The translations under genes and the position numbers were made by a program. Source: Collinsella sp. (GTDB lineage: Bacteria > Actinomycetota > Coriobacteriia > Coriobacteriales > Coriobacteriaceae). Taken from it: 10,995 nt of DNA. The first letter of the stretch is position 1. Each line of letters starts with the position of its first letter. The stretch is from NCBI GenBank assembly GCA_019424905.1, contig JAHYYP010000020.1:1-10995 (forward strand), written 5' to 3'. This document shows positions 5,104 through 10,995 of this stretch, piece after piece. The notes below the pieces were generated by a model, which was not told the DNA's origin, did no database searches, and worked only from the letters and a program-made list of their open reading frames with translations.

Positions 5104-7464
5104 CTAAACGCGGCGCTTAAGCTGGGCTCCACCCTCGCCGGGCATCAGGCGGCGCGCGTCGTAGACCGAGTCGACGCTGCTGATAGAGGCCAGCAGCGGA
5201 TCCAGACCACTCGCGTCCGAGATCTCGACCATAAAGCGCAAGGTTGCAATACCCTCGCGGTTGGTCGACGTGGCGGCGGAAAGAATATTGCCGCCTGCAT
5301 CGCCAATGGCGATGGTGACGTCCTTGAGCAGGCCCATGCGGTCCAGGCACTCGACCACAATCTCGACCTGGAAAAGCGTATCGGCAGCACCATCCCACTC
5401 TACGTCAATCATGCGCTCGGGATGTTCCATAAGGCCCTTGACGTTGGGGCAGTTGGCGCGATGCACCGAAACGCCACGACCGCGCGTGATGAAGCCGACG
5501 ATGTCGTCGCCCGTCACGGGGTTGCAGCAATGAGCCAGACGGACCAGCAGGCCGCTGTTGCTCTCGCCCTTGACGATAATGCCGTTACTGGCGCTCTTAC
5601 CGCGCTTTTGCGGCTTGCGGTTGGAGCCGCGAGCGGGCTGCTTTACGACCTCGGCGATAGCCTCGGCCTTGGTGAGCTGTTCCTCGGGCTTGGGGTCCAA
5701 GATTTGCTCGACCTTATTGCCCACAGCGCGCGGGGCGACCTTGCCCGCGCCAACGGCTGCAAAAAGGTCCTCGAGCTGCTTGAAGTTAAACTGCTCCGCC
5801 ACGGCGTTGAGCGCACGCGTGGATCGTGGCGTAGAGATGCCATACCCGCGCTTACGCAGGTCCTTGGCCAGTATATCGCGGCCGGCGGCAGCGTCGTCAT
5901 CCTTGGTCGCGGCGGTGAAATAACGGCGAATCTTTGACTTGGCCGAAGGTGTCTTGACGATCTTGAGCCAATCGCGCGACGGCTTAGAGCTCTTGTTAGT
6001 CAGAATCTCGACACGGTCACCCGTCTTGATCTCGTGCGTGAGCGGCGCCACCGCACCGTTGATTTTGGCGCCGACACAGTGGTTACCGACCTCGGTATGA
6101 ACGGCGTAGGCAAAGTCGAGCGGTGTAGAGCCGGCACGAAGCGCCATGACCTCGCCCTTGGGCGTAAAGACAAAAATTTCCTGGTCGAACAAGTCGACCT
6201 TCAGCGAATGCAGGTATTCCTTGGCATCGGTGATCTCGTCAGACGCCGCCCAGTCGAGTGAGTGCTTGAGCCAGTTGATCTGGTCGTCCAGACGCTGCGC
6301 ATCGTTAGTCTTGGAGGCAGACGATCCGCCCGACTTCTTATACAGCCAGTGGGCAGCGATGCCATACTCGGCCTGCTCGTGCATTTCGTAGGTTCGAATC
6401 TGAATCTCGAGCGGACGGGCCGTGGGGCCGATAACCGTCGTGTGAAGCGATTGGTAGTTATTGACCTTGGGCATGGCGATATAGTCTTTAAAACGACCGG
6501 GCATGGGATGCCACAGGGTATGCACGGCACCAAGCGTGGAATAGCAATCGCGCACCGAATGAGTGATGACGCGCAGCGCCACCAGGTCGTAAATCTCGGA
6601 GAACTCCTTGCCCTTGCGCTTCATCTTTTGATAGATGGACCAATAGTGCTTGGAACGACCGTTGATCTGAAAGCCCTCAAGACCAATGCGATTGAGCTCA
6701 TCGGTGAGCGTCTTGATGGTCTCGGCCAGATAACGCTCGCGAACCTCGCGCGACTCGGATACCATGCGCGCGATGCGCTGGTAGGCATCGGGCTCCAAGT
6801 AGAAAAAGGACAGGTCCTCGAGCTCCCACTTGATTGAACTCATGCCCAGGCGGTCGGCCAAAGGCGCGTACACGTCCATGGTCTCGCGTGCCTTAAACAG
6901 GCGGCGGTCCTCGCGCAGAGCGGCAAGCGTGCGCATGTTATGCAGGCGGTCGGCGAGCTTGACGATGATGACGCGGATGTCCTTGGACATGGCGAGGAAC
7001 ATCTTGCGCAGCGTAAGCGCCTGCTTCTCGTCCATGCTGTCGACTTCAATGTTGGTGAGCTTGGTCACGCCGTCGACGAGCCCTGCCACGGTTTCGCCAA
7101 ACAGACCCGAAACATCGGCAAGCGAGGTCTCGGTGTCCTCGACGGTATCGTGCAGCAACGCGGCGCACACCACATCGCAGTCCATCTTGAGGTCAGCCAG
7201 AATGATAGCTACCTCGACGGGATGGTTAATGTACATCTCACCCGAGCGCCGCTTTTGGTTGCAGTGCTTCTCGGCAGCAAAGCAGTAGGCCTGCTCCACA
7301 TTGGAGAAGTCGTCCTCGTTCATATATTTGAGGCACAGACGCTCCAGCTTGTCGTAGCTGTCCGCCATAATCTCGGGCGGCAGCTCATCGGCATGTTTAT
7401 AGTGCTCCATCTCCGAAAACGGCTGGAGGGTGGAATCATGGGCGGTACGGGCTGCGGCGTCCAT
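5104..7464 (-). CDS. rel: Bifunctional (p)ppGpp synthetase/hydrolase (RelA/SpoT family)
   Basis: Rel makes (p)ppGpp from ATP and GTP/GDP under starvation and hydrolyses it otherwise, controlling the stringent response at the ribosome. The 786-residue protein has the full long-RSH layout. The HD hydrolase (about 60-210) has INHP His81, LLHDTVED His105/Asp106 and DRLHNM. The synthetase (about 265-380) has GRFKDYIAMPK, EIQIRT and AEYGIAAHW; RFKD is the signature of bifunctional enzymes. TGS follows (about 428-490), then the helical and zinc-binding region (LAHCCNPV, HRANCPN; about 640-672) and ACT (about 695-780). Both activities look intact. ATG 7464 is 15 bases behind the recJ-fusion stop, with AAGGGGA ahead; ATGs at residues 19 and 33 are alternatives. 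It is likely co-transcribed with recJ. Confidence 0.96.
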   Translation of the reverse strand: MDAAARTAHDSTLQPFSEMEHYKHADELPPEIMADSYDKLERLCLKYMNEDDFSNVEQAYCFAAEKHCNQKRRSGEMYINHPVEVAIILADLKMDCDVVCAALLHDTVEDTETSLADVSGLFGETVAGLVDGVTKLTNIEVDSMDEKQALTLRKMFLAMSKDIRVIIVKLADRLHNMRTLAALREDRRLFKARETMDVYAPLADRLGMSSIKWELEDLSFFYLEPDAYQRIARMVSESREVRERYLAETIKTLTDELNRIGLEGFQINGRSKHYWSIYQKMKRKGKEFSEIYDLVALRVITHSVRDCYSTLGAVHTLWHPMPGRFKDYIAMPKVNNYQSLHTTVIGPTARPLEIQIRTYEMHEQAEYGIAAHWLYKKSGGSSASKTNDAQRLDDQINWLKHSLDWAASDEITDAKEYLHSLKVDLFDQEIFVFTPKGEVMALRAGSTPLDFAYAVHTEVGNHCVGAKINGAVAPLTHEIKTGDRVEILTNKSSKPSRDWLKIVKTPSAKSKIRRYFTAATKDDDAAAGRDILAKDLRKRGYGISTPRSTRALNAVAEQFNFKQLEDLFAAVGAGKVAPRAVGNKVEQILDPKPEEQLTKAEAIAEVVKQPARGSNRKPQKRGKSASNGIIVKGESNSGLLVRLAHCCNPVTGDDIVGFITRGRGVSVHRANCPNVKGLMEHPERMIDVEWDGAADTLFQVEIVVECLDRMGLLKDVTIAIGDAGGNILSAATSTNREGIATLRFMVEISDASGLDPLLASISSVDSVYDARRLMPGEGGAQLKRRV

Positions 7465-7479
7465 CGAGGTCCCCTTCCC

Positions 7480-10400
7480 CTAGGCCCGCGGTACGATCGG
7501 GCGGTTAACTTTGGCTAGCATATCAGAAGCGCACGAATCGAGTGCCCAGCTCCGAAAAGCCGTGAACTCCATGCGCGAGCGCAAGCCCTCCAAATAGCGA
7601 ATTGACCTGCTTAATTGCACGCGACCGGGGTTTTCCGCCATCGCGATGCGACGCGTATCGTCAAACCCCGAAACGCGGCAGAAACCGAGTTCTTCGAAGA
7701 TTCCCAGGCCGCTTTCCACCGAGCGCTCGTCGACCGGCGTGCGGGCATCGATGGCAAGACACATCTGCGCAATGTCGATATCGCTCGCGCAGAATGAATC
7801 GTCCCCCGTCTTGCCACGGTTGGAGCGCCACATGGTCTGCAGCGCTCGATAGAGAGTGACAAGCTCATCGCGCTCGGGCGCGTAACAATCGAGCAGGCGC
7901 TCATTAATACGAGCGTCACGCGACGAATAGAGCAGGTGAATCACGGCGGGCTGTCCATCGCGGCCGGCACGGCCACTCATCTGGTTAAACTCAATCGCAC
8001 CAAACGGCATGTGGTAGAGCACGACATGACGGATATCGGGCAGGTTGACGCCCTCACCGAAGGCAGAGGTCGAAACGATGCAACTGAGGCTTCCGTCGCG
8101 AAACGCTTCCTCGACACGGCGGCGATCGGAGCGCGCAAGCCCGGCGTTATAGAACGCAATATGGGTCGCGCAGTCGGGCACGCGTTTGCGCAACGTCTTG
8201 GCAAGCGCCACGGACTGGTCGCGCGAGTTGACGTAGATGACGGTCTTCTCCCCCGTCGCCACGATTGACACCAGGCGATTTTCGCGGCTCGCAAGGTCAC
8301 GGTCGTCCTCGAGTTGCAGGTTCTCGCGAACGGTCTCGTCGACCACCGTCCTGGTAATCGGCAATACACGAGCAAGCTCCGCCACGACCGGGGCCGTCGC
8401 GGTAGCCGTTGCCGCCATGACAACGGGGTCGCCCAGGGCTTTGAGAATATCGGGCATGTCGAGGTAGGCGCTCCGGTCGCCGCCTTTGGCAAGACCGGCA
8501 TGGTGTGCCTCATCGATAACGACAAAGCCAATACGTCCAGAACGTGCAAAGCGATCGCGATGGATAGACAGGAACTCCGGCGTCGTGAGAACGATGCCGG
8601 TGCGGCCCGAAGCCAGGCCGGCAAACACGTCATCGCGCGCTGCCTCCACGGTCTCGCCGGTCAACACGCCCACGCCAATGCCGAGCGCAGCCATCGTCGA
8701 CGAGAGGTGATAAGCCTGGTCGGCAACGAGCGCGCGCAGCGGATAGACAAAGATGCTCGCCCGCCCACGAAGGACCGCCTCGCGCGCGGCGTGCACATGG
8801 AAGATGAGCGACTTGCCGCGCCCCGTCCCCATAACGGCCAAGACGCTCTGGTGGTCGGCGAGCGCGTCGAGTGCCTCGACCTGCGCGCGATGCGGCTGGT
8901 TCGAGCCGATAAAGCTATGGATAAGCGAGCGCGTGAGCTCGGTATAAGAAAGCTGGGCGAGCGTCTCACGTTTACGCGACTCCAGGCGCAGGCCAGAATC
9001 CGCTGGTTGCACGCCGCGGCGAAGCTCACATGCCGGATCGTCGATATTGGGCGCCGCGGTATCGCGCACCAAGACATCTTTAATCATGAGCTTGGGCTTC
9101 ACACGTCCCTGCCAATGTTCGGCCACGGCCTCGAACACCAAGTCGACGGCACTGTCGCAATTGATGAGTTTATCGATCTGCGGCACGCGGAACATGATGG
9201 CCGGCACGCTCGCGGCGCCATCGGTCGCCACAAAGCGCATGTGCTCGCCGGTTTTGCCCACCACGGCGCGATCGCACATCGTCACGCCCTCGGCGGCCAG
9301 AAGCGGCACCTTATTGCCCTGGCCAAACGGCTCAAGACGGGAAATCTGCTCGATGGTCTCGATATTCAGCTCGGAGAGGTCAACGGTGGCGGCAACCTCG
9401 TCAGTGTCCTCAAAGTCATCGGCAGGAAGCTCCGATAGCACGGCCGAAAGGCGACGGCGGAACTCATCGAGCTTGGATGCCTCGATGGTCACGCCCACCG
9501 CACCGGCATGCCCGCCGCGACGAATCAGCAGGTCGGAGCAGCGTTCTACGGCGTCGAACAGGTTGACTTTGCCCACCGAGCGACCCGAACCGCGAGCGAT
9601 ACCGTCCTCGATCGAGAACAGCAGCGCCGGCACGTGATAACGGTTGGTCAGGCGGCTCGCCACGATGCCCTTGACGCCCTCGTGCCAACCTTCGCCGCCC
9701 ACGACAATCGCGCGCCCGCCGTCATAAGTCTCCTCGACCTTCGCCATGGCATCGCGCGTAAGCTCGGCCTCGATCTCGCGGCGTTGGCGATTGATTTCCT
9801 CGAGCTCGGCGGCAAGCGCGCTCGCTTCGATGGGGTCGCGGGCAAGCAGCAGGTCGAGCGCCAGCTTGGGATCAGCCATGCGGCCGGCAGCATTCAGACG
9901 AGGGATGAGCGAAAACGACAGGCCGTCGGCCGTAATGGTAGAAAGGTCGGCCTTGGCAAGTGCGGCAAGCGCGATATAACCGGGGCGGGCCGTCACGCGC
10001 ATCTGCTGGATGCCCTCGGCGACCAGTGCGCGATTCTCGGGCGTGAGCGGCATCATGTCGGACACGGTGCCCAGCGCCGCGACCTCTATCAGCGAACGCC
10101 AATACGACGGCTTGCCCAAACGCTCGCCCAGGACCTGTACCAGCTTAAGCGCCACACCGGCACCGGCAAGCTCGCGCGAGGGGCCCTCGTCCTCGAGCTT
10201 GGGGTCGGTCAGGGGCACGCCCTGCGGCACCTGGTCGGACGGCTCGTGATGGTCCGTGACCACCAAATCAATCCCCAGGCTCTCCAGGTAGGAGACCTCT
10301 TCCTTGGCAGCAATACCGTTATCGACGGTCACAATCAGGTTGGGTTGAGCAAGCTCGTTGACGCGGTCGAGCGCCGCACGCGACAGGCCGTAGCCCTCGT

Positions 10401-10767
10401 CAAAGCGGTGCGGAATAAACGGCGTGACGTTGGCGCCAAACGAACGTAGCGCCTCGGTCAACAGACAAGTCGACGTAATGCCGTCGACGTCAAAATCGCC
10501 AAAGACGGCGATACGCTCGTGGTTGCGAATAGCACGCTCAACGCGGTCGGCGACGACCGCCATGCCCGGAATAACAAGCGGGTCCGCCCAGTCGCGATCG
10601 AGCGAAGGCGTCAAAAACAGCTGGCCTTCCTCGATGGATGTAATGCCGTGCGCAACCATAATGCGCGCCACCAGCCCGGGTATGCCCAGACCAGCCGAAA
10701 GCTCCTTTTCGAGCTCGGGATTTTGCTGAGCGACCGCCCAGCGATGCGTCGTCTTAAGCGATGACAT
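7480..10767 (-). CDS. recJ: RecJ single-strand exonuclease fused to a RecQ-like SF2 helicase
   Basis: The product is 1,095 residues; plain RecJ is about 570-800. Residues 1-570 form a complete RecJ: DHH motifs GDFDVDG (90-96), VDNG (148-151), TDHH (171-174), GTVSDM, RLNAAGR (290-296), DHHA1 GSGRS and GGHAG (393-422), then the OB domain. After a linker comes a superfamily 2 helicase: Walker A GTGRGKS (647-653), DEAH (752-755), ATATAT, STSAFGEGVNLP, SGRAGRDG (931-938), and a winged-helix-like tail. The RecQ four-Cys zinc site, HRDC domain and aromatic-rich loop are not visible. RecJ degrades 5' ends of single strands in recombination; RecQ-type helicases feed it. ATG 10767 matches the RecJ N-terminus and has GGGGGT eight bases ahead; GTG 10812 would add 15 residues. 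The helicase subfamily is uncertain. Confidence 0.93.
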   Translation of the reverse strand: MSSLKTTHRWAVAQQNPELEKELSAGLGIPGLVARIMVAHGITSIEEGQLFLTPSLDRDWADPLVIPGMAVVADRVERAIRNHERIAVFGDFDVDGITSTCLLTEALRSFGANVTPFIPHRFDEGYGLSRAALDRVNELAQPNLIVTVDNGIAAKEEVSYLESLGIDLVVTDHHEPSDQVPQGVPLTDPKLEDEGPSRELAGAGVALKLVQVLGERLGKPSYWRSLIEVAALGTVSDMMPLTPENRALVAEGIQQMRVTARPGYIALAALAKADLSTITADGLSFSLIPRLNAAGRMADPKLALDLLLARDPIEASALAAELEEINRQRREIEAELTRDAMAKVEETYDGGRAIVVGGEGWHEGVKGIVASRLTNRYHVPALLFSIEDGIARGSGRSVGKVNLFDAVERCSDLLIRRGGHAGAVGVTIEASKLDEFRRRLSAVLSELPADDFEDTDEVAATVDLSELNIETIEQISRLEPFGQGNKVPLLAAEGVTMCDRAVVGKTGEHMRFVATDGAASVPAIMFRVPQIDKLINCDSAVDLVFEAVAEHWQGRVKPKLMIKDVLVRDTAAPNIDDPACELRRGVQPADSGLRLESRKRETLAQLSYTELTRSLIHSFIGSNQPHRAQVEALDALADHQSVLAVMGTGRGKSLIFHVHAAREAVLRGRASIFVYPLRALVADQAYHLSSTMAALGIGVGVLTGETVEAARDDVFAGLASGRTGIVLTTPEFLSIHRDRFARSGRIGFVVIDEAHHAGLAKGGDRSAYLDMPDILKALGDPVVMAATATATAPVVAELARVLPITRTVVDETVRENLQLEDDRDLASRENRLVSIVATGEKTVIYVNSRDQSVALAKTLRKRVPDCATHIAFYNAGLARSDRRRVEEAFRDGSLSCIVSTSAFGEGVNLPDIRHVVLYHMPFGAIEFNQMSGRAGRDGQPAVIHLLYSSRDARINERLLDCYAPERDELVTLYRALQTMWRSNRGKTGDDSFCASDIDIAQMCLAIDARTPVDERSVESGLGIFEELGFCRVSGFDDTRRIAMAENPGRVQLSRSIRYLEGLRSRMEFTAFRSWALDSCASDMLAKVNRPIVPRA

Positions 10768-10819
10768 AGGCGCCCACCCCCGATAGGGGCAGGTCGCCGC
10801 GATACCTCTCACGGTTCAT
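10754..10819 (-). CDS. Possible 21-codon leader peptide overlapping the recJ start
   Basis: An ATG at 10817-10819, with AGAGGA nine bases upstream, opens a 21-codon frame (MNRERYRGDLPLSG and on) that ends in TAA at 10754-10756. It overlaps the recJ-fusion ATG (10765-10767) by 14 bases in another frame. Its ribosome binding site is at least as good as that of recJ, so translational coupling is conceivable. It could equally be chance in a short UTR; no family is recognised. Confidence 0.3.
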   Translation of the reverse strand: MNRERYRGDLPLSGVGAYVIA

Positions 10820-10875
10820 AGCGATGAGTCCTCTGTGTATGCCCGCTTCGGCAGGCAGATCTGTTGAACGGATTT

Positions 10876-10881
10876 ATTATA
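10876..10881 (-). promoter_or_regulatory. Probable promoter of the recJ-rel unit (TATAAT)
   Basis: The minus strand has a perfect TATAAT about 57 bases before the leader ATG and 109 bases before the recJ ATG, placing the transcript start near 10868. At 16-18 bases upstream only a poor -35 (GGCTCT-like) is present and there is no TGn extension, so an activator or an atypical -35 may be involved. No clear SOS box (CGAAC-N4-GTTCG type) was found around it. Confidence 0.5.
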
Positions 10882-10995
10882 CCGTGCGGCACGGACGCAG
10901 AGCCTCGCGGCACGCCCTGGTTTCGGTAAACGAGGCCGGTACCTTGATTCTCATTTTCATTGCAACAGCCTCAGGACTCAGCGCAACGCGTTGCG
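10882..10995 (-). other. Window-edge region, possible end of an upstream gene
   Basis: One minus-strand frame is open from the window edge to a TAA at 10877-10879 (reading ...SPEAVAMKMRIKVPASF...) and overlaps the TATAAT box. Within it an ATG at 10960 has GAGG about nine bases ahead, so a 27-codon ORF is also possible. The other two frames stop soon after the edge (TGA), so which frame belongs to the upstream gene cannot be told. A perfect 14-base palindrome, CGCAACGCGTTGCG, sits at 10982-10995. No function is assigned. Confidence 0.25.

Noticed and set aside
5086..5937. 283-codon plus-strand open frame opposite rel
   Set aside because: It is antisense to conserved RSH regulatory domains, and its Leu/Ala/Gly/Asp-rich composition is typical of a shadow frame.
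8314..9438. 374-codon plus-strand open frame
   Set aside because: It is antisense to the recJ-helicase fusion. Long shadow frames are expected opposite high-GC genes, and the product shows no known motif.

Overview
This window looks like chromosomal core-genome DNA from a high-GC actinobacterium of the class Coriobacteriia, most likely Collinsella or a close relative. That assignment is inference from protein style, base composition and gene order, without a database search. Every well-supported gene is on the minus strand, so transcription runs from right to left. I see no mobile genes, no phage genes, no CRISPR array and no convincing plus-strand gene.

In transcription order, the right part (10820-10995) holds a promoter with a perfect TATAAT box. 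A large gene of about 1,095 codons follows, fusing a complete RecJ 5'-to-3' single-strand nuclease to a RecQ-like superfamily 2 helicase. Fifteen bases later comes rel, a bifunctional (p)ppGpp synthetase/hydrolase, and after an 84-base gap with a strong hairpin comes a metallo-beta-lactamase-fold hydrolase. This order resembles the recJ-apt-relA-dtd/MBL neighbourhood known from Firmicutes, but apt is absent between recJ and rel.

The middle holds a class II fructose-bisphosphate aldolase gene (fba) with its own probable promoter. Directly behind its stop codon lies a multi-tier inverted repeat of about 127 bp, with a decayed half-copy next to it. Then comes a cytoplasmic transglutaminase-like protein with an intact Cys-His-Asp triad.

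The left part holds tRNA-Leu(CAA) with its own terminator, followed by the translation operon infC-rpmI-rplT (IF3, L35, L20; rplT is cut by the window edge). Two regulatory features stand out. infC appears to start at an AUA codon eight bases behind a perfect GGAGG, with that GGAGG lying inside the reading frame of the upstream ATG. The infC leader can also fold into a terminator with seven U residues, or into a competing helix that takes up the terminator's 5' arm.

The genes cover translation initiation and ribosome assembly (infC operon), the stringent response (rel), recombination and repair (recJ fusion) and glycolysis (fba). The observations most worth following are the RecJ-helicase fusion, the infC leader and start codon, and the palindromic element behind fba.
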